Assembly: GCF_022965805.1 (NCBI RefSeq) | Contig: NW_027330954.1 | Span: 1-64,000, forward strand | Direction of reading: 5' to 3' | Length of the DNA: 64,000 nucleotides | Origin: Primulina eburnea | Taxonomy: Eukaryota > Streptophyta > Magnoliopsida > Lamiales > Gesneriaceae | Program-made: the position numbers and the translations under genes | Shown: piece by piece, positions 30,204-41,140 of the stretch | Numbering within the stretch: the stretch's first letter is position 1 | Layout of the letters: every line of letters starts with the position of its first letter | Notes under the pieces: model-generated | Told to the model about the DNA's origin: nothing | Seen by the model: the letters and a program-made list of their open reading frames with translations, nothing else | The model's database searches: none

Positions 30204-31156
30204 TGTAAAAGCCAGCCTTGTGAACGGTACGGTCTAAGATTTCATATGATTATTGACTATTTGGTCGAGTATAGTATGGTTTGGATGTTAAGGATCTTGA
30301 TTTATGGTTTATAGTGTTGATGTTTTTAGTTGTTGTGTGGCGATTATTGTAGCGTCGTTACGATTTGATTTATGGTAATTTGTATGTTGAGTTGATTGGT
30401 ATGAGACCAATTGGAGTGGTTAGATATGTTATAGATGTGCAACTTCCTTGTTGAGTGTGTGGCCGAATTATGAAGAGAAGTGACGTTGCGATTCGATTTT
30501 TGTTGCATAGAGTTTGTTGTTTGCTCTAGGTGACAGTGCACCCGCGCTCAAGAGAATACCGCACCCGCGGTATTTAATTCAGATTTTTGATGAGATTACC
30601 GAAGACACACCGCACCCGCGGTGTGAAGGTTACCGCACCCGCGGTTGTCATGTTTGGATTTTTGGTTGGATTGCCGAAGGCATAGCGCACCCGTGGTCCA
30701 TTTAGGAGCGCACCCGCAGTCGTCATTTTGGGATTTTTGGATGAGTTGCCGAGAGCATAGCGCACCCGCGGTGAAGAAGGCAGCGCACCCGCGGTCTGTG
30801 AACAGTAGAAACGTGTTTTCGCGATATAAGTGATTTAAATGGAAGAGTTGGCTCATTTCTCACATTCTTTCTTCATTCTTCTCGATTCTTCTCTTCAAGG
30901 GAGAGCTAGGGTTCCATTCTTTTCTTTTCCTATCTTTGATTCAAGCTTGTTGTTAGTTATTTGTGGTGAGAACAAGGTTCTTGTTGGTTCAAGAAGCTAA
31001 GGTAAGATTGTGGCTTTGATTATTTCTTGGTTTTGGTGTTGGGAGAAGTATTGGGTTTGTGATGGTGTTGGTTTTATGGATTTAATGGTATGGGTTTGTG
31101 ATTATTAAGTTATTAATGGTGCAATACATGGTTTATTGTTGTAGGATTGCTACCAA
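30204..31156 (+). repeat. LTR C3, truncated on the right
   Basis: Matches LTR C2 for its first ~950 bp, then stops at GGATTGCTACCAA, where a copia LTR remnant begins. About 800 bp of R/U5 is absent. A TATA-like GATATAAG is at about 30823-30830, better preserved than in C2. Confidence 0.9.
30535..30795 (+). promoter_or_regulatory. U3 array of ACCGCACCCGCGGT-type sites (LTR C3)
   Basis: Same eight sites as in LTR C2 (offset 6359 bp): 30535, 30558, 30609, 30632, 30684, 30707, 30759, 30782. Several are closer to the consensus than in C2, e.g. GAACACACCGCACCCGCGG-like sites at 30609 and 30632. The last site ends about 28 bp before GATATAAG. Confidence 0.8.
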
Positions 31157-32131
31157 ATGCTAGCTTTCTAGATCCCGTTAAGAAGTAAAATAGTTCAATG
31201 TGTTGAACGGCTTATAAAGGAGTTTATAAGCGTAGGAAAAAAATAGAAGTATGACTTCTAAAAGGAAAATGTAACTTTTAATTTGAGGAAGTGTTGCTAA
31301 ATTAAAAGTTGGTCAAATAAATAGTGTATTTAAAATTTACGATTTTCTTAAACATTATTATGGACTAAATTAAATTAATTCAAGTGTTGAATTAATTAAA
31401 CTCTAGTGGGCCTAGTAGAGTCCAAATAATTAAATTAATTCAAGTTTTGGATTAATTAAATAACATTGGGCCTCATAGAGCCTAATTAGAAATAATTATT
31501 AAACTAGTGGGCTTGTGTAAAATCAAGTAAAATTTTAAATGGGCTCAAATGTGTTTGAGACATTTAAATAAAGTCCATGGGATTTGTAAATGTTACAAGC
31601 CCACTTAAAAAGCATGCTAGGGAGGTGAAGGGTTGGAGGCACTTTTTCATTAAAAATTTGCATGGCATGCTCATGCACATTTAACACTTATTCAAGGACC
31701 ATGAAAGGTCTTTCTTTCTCTCCTCCCCACTCTCTTTGGCCGAAATTTTTCTCTTATTTTCTTAAAAAAATTTGCTTCTTCATTTTGATGAATTGATAGC
31801 AAACTTCTCAAAGAAAATGCCTTACATTTTCTAGTGCAAGTGTAAGATGGATTTTCCTAGTAGGTGATGGGCTTTATTTTGAGCAAGGTGTGCTCAAGGG
31901 AAGATTGAAGATTTGTCATCCTTTCAAGAGGTAAGGTGTTTACACCTTAGTTGGAGCCATTATCAATCTTAAGAGATTGATAGGTAAAGATTTATAAACA
32001 TCCTATGTATGACATTTTGGTGTTTTTGTATTTGCTACACATTCTAGGCATGAGTTGTTCGAATTTCTTGTTGAAAAACAAATTTTGAAAATTTCGTTGC
32101 GCATTTGAACACCTTATTCGATCCTCTTTCA
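31157..32131 (+). mobile_element. copia LTR remnant (5' truncated)
   Basis: A diverged reverse-complement relative of element F's LTR: shared pieces include AGTTCAATGTGTTGAACGGC, GAAGTATGACTTCTA, GATTGATAGGTA and the terminal CGATCCTCTTTCA. It ends exactly at the LTR end CA at 32131. The TTAATTCAAGTGTTGAATTAA-type palindromes at ~31377 and ~31437 are also in F's LTR. No coding content. Confidence 0.8.
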
Positions 32132-32843
32132 AAAAAGACCGCCCGAGCGCCAGTGCACCACAAGATTAGAACTTGGACAGAATTTCTGGCGCCTGAGCGG
32201 TAGAAAATGACCGCCCGAGCTCCAGTGTACAATAAGAATATGATCAGACAGAAAGTTCCGTGCCCGAGTGGTAGTTTTTGACCGCTCGAGCGCCGCTTGA
32301 TGTGTATGAAAAATCAGCCACGTGTCCAGGCCATGCAAGATATATATATATATATATAAGTTAACTTCATTTTCGCCAAACTGAATCAAGAAGAACGAAG
32401 GAAGCTTCAGAAAATCCTTACGCCTTTTCAAGTTTTTGATTTTGATTTGCGAAAGATCTGTCCGTCTGATTTTGAATCTGAGTGCGGTACTGTGATCCTA
32501 TCGACAAAAGCTTCACAAAGACGTAAGTTTTACTACGTTTTGTTATGATTTGAAAATATGATATTGAAGGAATCAGACATGATTAATATATGGTGTTCTA
32601 GATATATTAGACATCGTATAATCGAAATCGGATTGAAGAATAGACATCGTATGAAATTGTGATGATTTTCATAATGGATTTGATTGAGATTTGATATCAG
32701 ATTTGTATTGTTATCAATTACGAGTTGTGGGAATTGATATCTGTTGATTTGAATTGCTGGGTATATTAAGATTCTGCAGTTATGCCGTTAATAGAATTAG
32801 ATTGAATCTTGATTATATCCAGTATTGAATTGAATGGTATATT
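32132..32843 (+). mobile_element. G-type gypsy LTR, left part
   Basis: U3 and R part of a gypsy LTR related in backbone to element B's LTR (CTTACGCCTTTTC, CTATCGAC, GACGTAAGTTTTACTACGTT). The left end is missing and the copia remnant abuts it. It contains the palindrome array (32138-32294) and a TA-repeat TATA region (32341-32358). Element E interrupts it at 32843/61558 with site duplication ATATT. Confidence 0.78.
32138..32294 (+). promoter_or_regulatory. U3 array of GGCGCCCGAGCGGT/ACCGCCCGAGCGCC sites (G)
   Basis: Five 14-bp sites start at 32138, 32188, 32210, 32259 and 32281, with steps of 50, 22, 49 and 22 bp. Within a pair the second site is roughly the reverse of the first (GGCGCCTGAGCGGT then ACCGCCCGAGCTCC), so each pair can form a hairpin with an ~8-nt loop. 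The TA-rich TATA region begins 46 bp after the last site. The same site type is in the solo LTR at 54234-54342. Confidence 0.78.
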
Positions 32844-33596
32844 TGTTAGAGTAGATGCCCTGCAAGCCAACGGTTGGCTAGGGAATTTATTGACTCAAGT
32901 GAAATAAACAATCTTTATTTTAATATAATTCAACTTTTAATGGTTTCGTTATACTTTATCTGTATACCTATGCAATCAGCATAGATAAGTCCGTGATTAT
33001 GATTGTACACCATTAGCCCTTATGACCCGGGACAACACTAAAGCTCTATATGCGAGGTTGGGTACAGTTGCGACACATATAGGAGCAGTGCATTGTAGTC
33101 GGGGATTCACCACTCACCTACGGGTGTGGATATCCTGTGTGTTATGATGAAATAATAGTGCATGGAATCTGTGGCCAGAGTATGAGATGTACGTTAGAGA
33201 AGAAGTTCTCAAATAGTACACACGATGCATAGTTATCGAATTAATATGCAACCCTCGATAAACCAATGGTTGCAGATTCGATCGTAATATATGAGATGAA
33301 GGGACCGTACTGTACGTTAATCATAATCGACTGGTTCTTGCAGGCACTATCAGTGATACCTAGGGGATCATGAGGCGATGCTACTAGACGCTCTTACCAT
33401 TATCCGATGGGTGCAATCAGAAATGAGTTCTGACATTCTTAATCAATGTGTTGATGAAAAGGATGGGGCTAACTAGGGTAAGCCCAAATAAAGGATTATG
33501 TCCTGAATCACAAAGAGTTGTGAACCCACGGCTAGCTGTATCCCTGAACAATTGAGGGTCACACATGCATTGGATCGTTTGTTCCCGTTGAGAGAA

Positions 33597-33926
33597 TAAA
33601 TTCAAGGAGTTGAATTTATATTATGATATAGTAAATTCAAGGAGTTGAATTTATGATAATTAAATTTTGAGAAAATAAATTCAAGCAGTTGAATTTATTA
33701 TATAGTAAATTCAAGAAGTTGAAGTTATGAAATTTAGAGAAAATAAATTCAAGGAGTTGAATTTATAAAATTTGATAATTTAATTTATTAAACTCAAAAG
33801 TTGAGTTTATTAAATATTAAATTTTGGAGGTGATAAATTCAAAGAATTGAATTTATAATTTAAATAATAAATTCAAGTGTTGAATTTATAATTAATTTAA
33901 TTTTTTAAGCTCAAAGATTGAGTTTA
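33597..33926 (+). repeat. AT-rich palindrome array in element E LTR
   Basis: Nine ~21-22-bp palindromes of the form TAAATTCAAGGAGTTGAATTTA or TAAACTCAAAAGTTGAGTTTA start near 33597, 33632, 33676, 33706, 33744, 33789, 33834, 33868 and 33906. They are spaced 30-45 bp and end about 180 bp before the TATA box. The right LTR repeats them at about 60592-60920. Confidence 0.78.
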
Positions 33927-34107
33927 TTAAATATTAAATTAAATATAGTGAGTAGTGTGTTTAATGGGCTTGTAGGAGTACAAGTCCAACATACTATATA
34001 ATTAAAGTTTTAATGGACCTTGATTAATTAAATAAACTAGTTGGACTAGCTCAATTAATTAATAAAGCCCATTAATGTTAATTATGAATGCTAAGTCATG
34101 GCTTAAT

Positions 34108-34115
34108 TATAAATA
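34108..34115 (+). promoter_or_regulatory. TATA box of element E 5' LTR
   Basis: TATAAATA in context TTAATTATAAATAGATG. The expected transcription start is about 30 bp downstream. A matching box is in the right LTR near 61106. Confidence 0.65.
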
Positions 34116-34562
34116 GATGTGATCAAGCCATAACCCTAGCCTCCATTAATCCAAATTTTCGAAAATCTCTCCCTTTCCTATCATTAGAAATTTCGGCCAC
34201 CTTGAATGAGATTCAAGATCATGAGCCGCCTCTCGATTTTGATCTCCAATGCAAAATATCTTCTACTTTTCTAGTGCAATTTGAAATAGGAACATACTAT
34301 CTAGTCCTGGACTTGATAGGAGGATGAAGCTAGGAGTCTCTTGAAGAAAGTTCGTAGTGATTCATCAAGAGCTAATTCGTTTATACCGGATTAGTTAGAG
34401 CCACGTGATTAATTCACAAATGTATAATTTTCTGACATCATATGTATGTTTTTGTTAAAATCATACGAGCCCCCAAAGCAAATCATATTTTGATTGTCAA
34501 AATAAATAAAAAATTTTAAACTTCCGCGACGTTTGGGCGTGTTGAAAACCAAGATCCAACAG

Positions 34563-34574
34563 TGGTATCAGAGC
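34563..34574 (+). promoter_or_regulatory. element E primer-binding site
   Basis: TGGTATCAGAGC one base after the LTR end, of initiator tRNA-Met type. Confidence 0.9.
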
Positions 34575-34729
34575 CAAGGTTTTTCTAAATTGTATGGTTT
34601 TGATATTGAATAATTTATTTCTAACCACACAAAAATTTTTTTCAGAAAATTGTAGCACCATTAAAAATTTTATTTTTCCAGAAATAAAAAAAAAAAATCG
34701 GTGTTGAACGGAACTGTTCCGGACAGTGC

Positions 34730-34863
34730 ACTGTGCGCGCGCGCAATGGGCGCGCGGGCTGTGCAGAGCGTCCGCACAACGCGCGGCATGCTGTGCGGAG
34801 CGTCCGCACAGCGTGCGGCGGTTCGCACAGTGCCATTGCGGCTGCCCGAAATGTTCGGGCAGC
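34730..34863. repeat. GC-rich palindrome cluster in element E leader
   Basis: It includes CTGTGCGGAGCGTCCGCACA (34791-34810; arms TGTGCGGA/TCCGCACA) and a near copy at 34759-34778. There is also a hairpin at 34841-34863 with ten-base arms GCTGCCCGAA and TTCGGGCAGC around ATG. CG dinucleotides are dense compared with the AT-rich surroundings. Confidence 0.75.
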
Positions 34864-35851
34864 AAGGGAGGATGCCCGAATTGTCTCGGGAAGCGTGCTG
34901 GATGATGGGCTTGAATTGTTTGGGCCTAGGGTGCAATTTTTTGATTTTTCAAATTTTTGGGTAAAATTGATATTTTTGAAAATTGGTTCAATTTTTCCTT
35001 TTTGAAAATTAATTTTTAGAAAATTAATAATTTTATTGTGAAATAAATAATTAGAATATGATTTTAATTATTTATGGTAAAAATGAGTTTTACGAGAAAT
35101 CAATTATTATTGATTTAATTGAAAATTAAATAAAGGAGTTTATTTAATTTATTAAATTCTTTAATAATTGTGGTGGTTAGTGATAAAATTATTAGATATA
35201 TGATTTATCAATTAATTAAATTGATTTTAATATTTGATATTAAATGCATGAAGGATGATCGAGAGCCTTGACCAATGTGTTAGGTGTATGTCAGGATATT
35301 TTACTGTTTTATTCGTTTTTAATATTTGATATTATTAAAGTGGGCCTAGTTTATAGCCCGTTCCCATCCCCATGAGATGTATCCCTTATGTGCCATGTCT
35401 ATTTAAATGTAATTATTAGAAATACTGGGAAATCAAGACTGGAAGATGGTGCGCCCGATGAACGAGATGAAGACATGTAAAATATTGGAATCTCTTGTAA
35501 TAGTTGCATTTGCATACCTGCATTCACCTAGTTTTTGGACCTGGATCCATTTTTTGCTCACATGGATCTAATAGTGCTGGCGATCGATCATCCTTAATTA
35601 TTTTTTAATGTCATATTATGATATATGCGATATATAGTAGTATGCATGTATGTATATTATTAGATAATATAGTTGCATGAATCCAACAAACATACAATCA
35701 TGGCACGCGATTTTTAAATTAAAATGATGAGACAATTTTAAAATAAAAATATCTAATTTTGAATAAGATTCAAAATTTATATCAAACCGAAGAAGTCCTT
35801 GCCTTCCATCAACCGTGGTTGCATGTTGATCGCTACCCGCGGACAGTGTCT

Positions 35852-36131
35852 GGCTCATATTATTGGGGAGGCCTGTACGCCGGAAAGCTGTGACTTTCAC
35901 AAGACATATGATGTGAATTGAGTGGAACTCCTATGACTTCGGCTCATATTATTGAGGGAACTCATGGCGACCGTCTACCACAATTCAATATTGATGGGTT
36001 GGTTTGACACGTGAAAATAAATGGCGTCATATTATTGGGTCCTTATTAAACGTGAGGCAAAACACGCGGAGGTTGCATATGGATGCAATTGGACTCTACC
36101 TTTTAGAAATTATAATTGGCTGATATTATTC
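35852..36131 (+). repeat. GGCTCATATTATTG motif repeats in element E leader
   Basis: GGCTCATATTATTGGGGAG at 35852, GGCTCATATTATTGAGGGA at 35941, GGCGTCATATTATTGGGTC at 36023 and GGCTGATATTATTCGGGA at 36118, spaced 82-95 bp. The same motif is repeated in element F's leader. Role unknown. Confidence 0.7.
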
Positions 36132-36379
36132 GGGATTATAATTGGCTAATTGGACTTTACATGCCTACTAAGGAAATATGATTTCCCTTTTTCATTAGAG
36201 GGTGGTGGAAATGTTAAAATAGTAGGAAGGAATTTATAAAATAAAAATCCATATTTTATATCTTATAATTATTTTAAAATAATTAGCGGTTATTATTCAG
36301 TTTCCGTATCATTATATTCTCGATTTCGTTACGTAATCCATTTTTATTACTAACAAGCTAATTGAATCTAATTTTCAAG

Positions 36380-36875
36380 ACCGGTTGGGAAAATTGTTCT
36401 AAATTCAGAGAAAATGATATACACACTAATTCAGTCCTGCTGAACTGACAAAGCATGCAAGATGGTAGGACCATAGTATGCAAGCTAAAGTGTGATGTGC
36501 TCGCTTTCATGTCAAATGAACTGTAGAGACAGTTTGAGGAAATTTGGAATGCTGCTGACATTCGAATGCACGTGCAAGAGTTTCATGGTGCATGAAACTC
36601 ATACGATGATGCACACTACTTTCAAGGAGCTCGTGACTACACACATGCAAGATGGGGCTCTAGCCCATGAGCATGGTGTACATATGACTGTGCTTATTGA
36701 GAAAGTGGTGGTCCTGGAATATGTGATTCCTAACGAGTTAAATGGTAACATCAATTTGTTGTCTTTCTATTCCTCATTTGACGGGGTTATGGTGAACTTC
36801 AAGTTTAATAAGATATTTGATAGCCTTGAAGAGCTAGTCAATATGCTTTTGACTTATGAGATCACCACAAAATAA
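36380..36875 (+). pseudogene. element E Gag (decayed)
   Basis: Frames with stops show NSEKI-like start, FEEIWNAADIRMHVQEF-like and the open part TFKELVTTHMQDGALAHEHG, then SLEELVNMLLTYEITTK. These correspond to element F Gag (VKELITMRMRDGASVHEHGL, LEELVNMLVTFESTIKKEKP). The capsid-like UBN2-type Gag of copia elements is clear, but frameshifts and stops break it. Confidence 0.82.
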
Positions 36876-37163
36876 GAAAAATTGTTGTTTTTACAATGGG
36901 CCTTTTGTCGGACGAAAAATGACCCACAAAGTAAGGGAAAGAAATGTTCTGCCCCTCACAAGAAAAACAATCTCAATAAGAGGCAAACTCTGAAGGACGC
37001 TTAAAAGACCAACAAAGCCCGATAAGTCAGAATAATTTATTTCATTGCATGAAGTCCGGACATAAGAAATTATATACGCCAGAAATGTTCTGGAAATGAT
37101 AAGTGAATGTCCAAGTAAACGTGATTTCAAAAAAAAACCAAAAGAAAGTTAGGTGGTCCAAAT
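36876..37163 (+). pseudogene. element E Gag C-terminus remnant, protease missing
   Basis: Degenerate sequence gives scraps such as CPSQEKQSQ and MKSGHKK in shifting frames, where F has its Lys-rich region and zinc knuckle. It then joins integrase at WHARLGHI within ~290 bp. In F the same interval is over 700 bp, so the protease domain has been deleted. Confidence 0.6.
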
Positions 37164-37720
37164 CCCACACAAATATGGCATGCTAGACTAGGTCATATTT
37201 CCCAAAGAATTATGCACAAGCTAGTGGGAGAAAGCATGTTTGACTTGTCAAACATAAATTCTCTACCTACTTGTAAGTCCTGTCTAAAACAAAAATTGAC
37301 CAAGACTCCATTCAATGGAAACGTGGAACGTGCACATGGTCTACTGGATTTGATCCACACAGACGTTTGTGGCCCGCTAAGTGTTAGCACAAAATATGAG
37401 CAATCTTACTTCATTACCTTTACTAATGAACATTCGAGGTATTGGTATGTTTATATGATGAAACACAAGTCTGAAGCATTTGAAATGTTCAAAGAATTCA
37501 GATCTGAAGTAGAAAACCAGCTAGAAAGAAGTATTAAGGCATTTCGATCTGATCGAAGTGGAGAATACTTGAGTGCTGAATTTTTGGGTTATCTAAAAGA
37601 GAATGTGATTCTCACAGTGGACTCCACCAGCAACACCACAATTGAACGGTGTTTCTGAACATTGTAAGCGAACATTGCTGGACATGGTTCGATCAATGAT
37701 GAGATTCACTGAATTGCCTA
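37164..37720 (+). pseudogene. element E integrase
   Basis: Starts at the pre-integrase zinc region (WHARLGHISQRIMHKLVGES, CKSCLKQK), then the core with LLDLIHTDVCGPL (first Asp) and FRSDRSGEYLSAEF (second Asp). A frameshift after LTVDSTSNTT moves the catalytic Glu region (GVSEHCKRTLLDM, normally SERHNRT) into another frame, with H replacing R. Inactive. Confidence 0.87.
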
Positions 37721-37727
37721 CATTGTT

Positions 37728-38054
37728 TTGGGGCTTTGCTTTGAAACTGCGGTAATGTTGTTGAATAATGTCTATACTAAAGCAGTGGATAAAACACCAT
37801 ATGAGATATGGATGGGAAAAACTCCCAAATATTCTTACATGAGAATATGGAGATATATTGCTTACGTGAAGCAGACAGTGGGAGACAAATTGGATAGTAG
37901 ATCCACTTTATGCTACTTTGTAGGATATCCTAAGAATTCTGTTGGATATTATTTCTATCTTCCTAATGAAGCAAAATTGTTTGTTTCAAGAAATGCCATC
38001 TTTATGGAAAGGGACTTTCTATTATATAGAAAAAGGCAAGATGATAGAACTTGA
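37728..38054 (+). pseudogene. element E integrase C-terminal region
   Basis: FETAVMLLNNVYTKAVDKTP, YEIWMGKTPKYSYMRIWRYI and KLDSRSTLCYFVGYPKNSVG are the conserved post-core region of copia integrases. It overlaps the next frame (37942 on), so one more frameshift lies near 38000. Confidence 0.87.
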
Positions 38055-39137
38055 AGAAATTCAAGATACTCCCTCAACTATAGTAGTTGAACCTAATACC
38101 GAACAACCAGTAGTTGAAGTACAAGCTCTTAGAAGGTCTGATAGGGTTATTAGGCCGCCTTCAATATGTACACTTCTTCATGAACAAGGTCATGATGAGC
38201 CTCGTGTTGGATGTGATCCAATGAACTTTAAAGAAGTAATATCTGATACTGATTCAACCAAATGGCTTGAAGCCATGCAGTCAAAAATGGACTCTATGTA
38301 TTCAAACCAAGTCTGGACATTAGTGGATCCACCTGAGGGAATCGTTCCTATAGGGTGCAAATGGATCTACAAAAGAAAGCTTGGGGCGGATGGGAAGATA
38401 GTGACCTTCAAAGCAAGACCGGTTACAAAAAGTTATACTCAAAGGCAAGGAGTTGACTATGAGGAAACTTTTTCACCAATTGCTATGTTTAAGTCCATTA
38501 GAATACTACTAGCCATAGCAGCATGGTATGACTATGAGATATGGCAAATGGATGTAAAGGCTGCATTCCTCAATGGAGATATCAAAGAAGATATTTATAT
38601 GTCTCAACCTGAGGAATACACATCAGTAGGAAGTGAGCATAAGGTATGCAAACTTCAGAGATCAATATATGGTCTCAAGCAGGCATCAAGGAGTTGGAAC
38701 CTCATATTTGATAGCACTATCAAAGAGTTTGGTTTTGCTAAGAATCCTGAGGAACCGTGTGTGTGCAAGAAAGTTAGTGGGAGTGCAGTGACATTCCTAG
38801 TACTTTATGTTGATGATATCCTGCTCATTGGGAATGATGTAGGATTACTACAATCAATTAAAATATGGATAGCCAGTAAATTCTCCATGAAAGACATCGG
38901 AGAAGCATCCTACGTATTGGGAATACAAATCTATAGAAATAGATCAAAGAGGATGCTCGGACTCACACAAGCCACCTATATCGATACCATCATAAAACGA
39001 TTCTCTATGGAAGAGTCCAAGAGAGGATACTTACCAATGTGTCATGGTATTACTCTATCTAAAGCTATGTGTCCCAAACCTGATGAAGAGATAGAGATGA
39101 TGACCCGTATTCCATATGCGTCAGCTATTGGTAGTAT
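37942..39137 (+). pseudogene. element E reverse transcriptase, 5' part
   Basis: A long open frame: linker (EALRRSDRVIRPPSI-like), RT with KWIYKRKLGADGKIVTFKA, IWQMDVKAAFLNGDIKEDIY and the catalytic YVDDILLIGNDVG, to PYASAIGSI. RT motifs are intact, although GYT of the family reads SYT and KACL-type changes occur. At 39138 element F begins, and the apparent tail ERGSVTVTGSATEV is F LTR sequence. RT continues at 48843. Confidence 0.9.
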
Positions 39138-41125
39138 TGAAAGAGGATCGGTTACGGTGACCGGAAGCGCAACGGAAGTTTAAAAATCGAATTTTTGCAT
39201 GTAATTTTCGGCAACCTCCCTTTTGTGTAGCAAATACAAAAACAAACACATGTCATACATAGGGTGTTTGAGAGATATACCTATCAATCTTTAAAAGATT
39301 GATTGTGGCTCCAACTTTATTGTTATACAACAAAGCTCTTGAATGGATGACAAGTCTACAAGCTCTCCTTCCTTCAAAAATTAGGCCCACCACTTGCAAG
39401 GTAAATCCCTTCTTGTTTTGCACTAGAAAAACAAGAATATTTTTCAAGGAGAAGATTATTTCTTCCTCAACACTTGAAGAAGAAAAGAGAGGAAAAACTT
39501 GGAGAGAAGAACAACCAAAATTTCGGCCAAGGAGAGTGTGGGAGGAAGAGTGAATGAGTTGTCTTGGTTTGTGAAAAAGTAGAGACCAACTTTTGCATGC
39601 CAAGCCTTGGAGACACAAAAAGTTGTCTCCAACTCTTCACCTCCCATGCATGCATATATTATATCGTTTTAACAAATTAAAAACCATGGATTAAATTTAA
39701 TTATCTCAAACATATTTGAGACTAATTAAACATTACTTGAATTTACCCAAGTCCCACTAGTTAAATAATTAATTTAAATTGAGTTCTACAAGACTCAATA
39801 TAATTTAATTAATTCAACACTTGAATTAATTTAATTTAGTCCATAATAATGTTTATGAAAATCACAATTTTCAAATACATTATTCACTTGGCCAACTTTT
39901 AATTTAGGAACACATTCATAAATTAAAATTTACATTTCTCTCATAGAAGTCATACTTCTATTTTTCTTTACGCTCATAAACTCATTTAGAAGCCGTTCAA
40001 CACATTGAACTATTTTACTTCTCAACGGGATCTAGAAAGAAAGTACTTGTGTGGCCCTCAATGGTTCACTGATACAACTAGCCGTGGGTTCACATCTCCA
40101 TGTGATTCGGACTAAAAATGTCCTTATATGAGCATACCCCAATTGCTCCATTCTTATTTATCAACTCCTTGATAACAAGAACGTCAGAACTCAAGTCTGA
40201 TGGTACCCAACCAATCATGTTAAACGCCTAGCAGCATCGCTTACATGATTCCCTAGGTATCAAATGATAGTGCCTGCAAGAACCATTCAATTATGGTTAG
40301 CGTACAGTACGGTCCCTTCAACTCATATATCCCGATCGATTCGACAACCATTGGTTTATCGAGAGTTGTCAATGAATCGATACTATGTGTCATGTCGTAG
40401 TTGCATCGATGGTGTAATCTATGAAACCCTTTTCATAATTACCACCATACTCTGATCAGAGATTTCAAACTACATACATGAAAACACATAGGATATCCAT
40501 ACCCGTAGGTAAGCGGTGAATCCCCGACTATAATGCATCGACTCCTATATGTTTCGACATAACACCCAACCTTGCCACCTGATGACCCCATGAGAGTCGG
40601 TAAACAAGTCAAAGTGAAATGCTAGCATATAGAGTCTCAATGTTGTCTCGGGTCATAAGGACTAATGGTGTACGACCATAAACTAGGACGTTTCCACTCG
40701 ATAAGTGAGAACCACTTGGAAAGTCCTTTATAGAGGGTTGTTCAGTGCACTCTACCAGGAGCACCTATCTGCATGCTCGGACATCACAATGTCCCCTACC
40801 AATGAAACATGGTACTTACATCGCAGATACTAGTCTCGAGCTCTAGCGGCCTATATCCTTCTTAGTGGCGGCTGAATCGACTAGGAACCTTTTAGAATAT
40901 ACAGTATTACAAATATGAGTATCATGATACTCATCATATGAGCATCTCATATTCTTTCTACTATTTTTATATTCAAGGGCTTTATCTATGCAACTAGCAT
41001 GGGTATACAAATAAAAAATGCCAAAACAATAAATTCAAATATTATTAAAATAAAGATCGTTTATACATAGAGTTTCATTGTGAACACTCGGCCAACACTT
41101 GGCTCGACGTGCACCTACTCTAACA
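39138..41125 (-). repeat. element F 3' LTR
   Basis: 1988 bp; on the minus strand TGTTAGAGTAGG...CCTCTTTCA. Compared with the 5' LTR it lacks about 60 bp (equivalent of ~47488-47545) between two TTAATTCAA..TTGAATTAA-type repeats, a deletion between direct repeats. Apart from that the LTRs are very similar. Confidence 0.93.
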
Positions 41126-41140
41126 ATCTCCCACTTGCAC
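41126..41140 (-). promoter_or_regulatory. element F polypurine tract
   Basis: On the minus strand GTGCAAGTGGGAGAT precedes the 3' LTR. E has the equivalent GGGCAAGTGGGAGAT. Confidence 0.85.

Larger units (their letters stand above)
17693..31156 (+). mobile_element. complex C: tandem LTR-internal-LTR-internal-LTR array (Tekay-like)
   Basis: Three LTRs (17693-18103 partial, 23845-25599 complete, 30204-31156 partial) alternate with two internal regions (18104-23844 and 25600-30203). The internal regions are nearly identical where they overlap and share a TAG in integrase and a mutated RT motif. This arrangement arises by unequal recombination between two copies or between LTRs. The first internal region lacks gag, protease and half of RT, and contains the later insertion S. 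Both ends are truncated. Confidence 0.88.
32844..34561 (+). repeat. element E 5' LTR
   Basis: 1718 bp, starts TGTTAGAGTAGATGCC and ends AAGATCCAACA. It contains an AT-rich palindrome array (33597-33926) and TATAAATA at 34108-34115. The ORF at 34088-34327 inside it has no recognisable domain. Confidence 0.9.
34575..36379 (+). other. element E untranslated leader
   Basis: About 1.8 kb between the primer-binding site and gag with no supported gene. It has a GC-rich palindrome cluster at 34730-34863, an AT-rich stretch, and four copies of a GGCTCATATTATTGgGG motif (35852-36131). The 87-122-residue ORFs at 34497-35005 are by-products of GC-rich repeats on both strands. The leader of element F has counterparts of both the palindromes and the motif. 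Confidence 0.7.

Noticed and set aside
32341..32358. TA dinucleotide microsatellite as a separate repeat
   Set aside because: It occupies the TATA position of the G LTR, as do the TA runs at ~50658 and ~58490, so it is better read as part of the promoter region.
34497..35005. Overlapping ORFs of 64-122 residues on both strands
   Set aside because: They arise from the GC-rich palindrome cluster in E's leader; low-complexity and open in several frames.
39253..39655. ORFs of 62-121 residues, repeated at 46907-47309
   Set aside because: Duplicate because they are in the two LTRs of element F; no recognisable protein.
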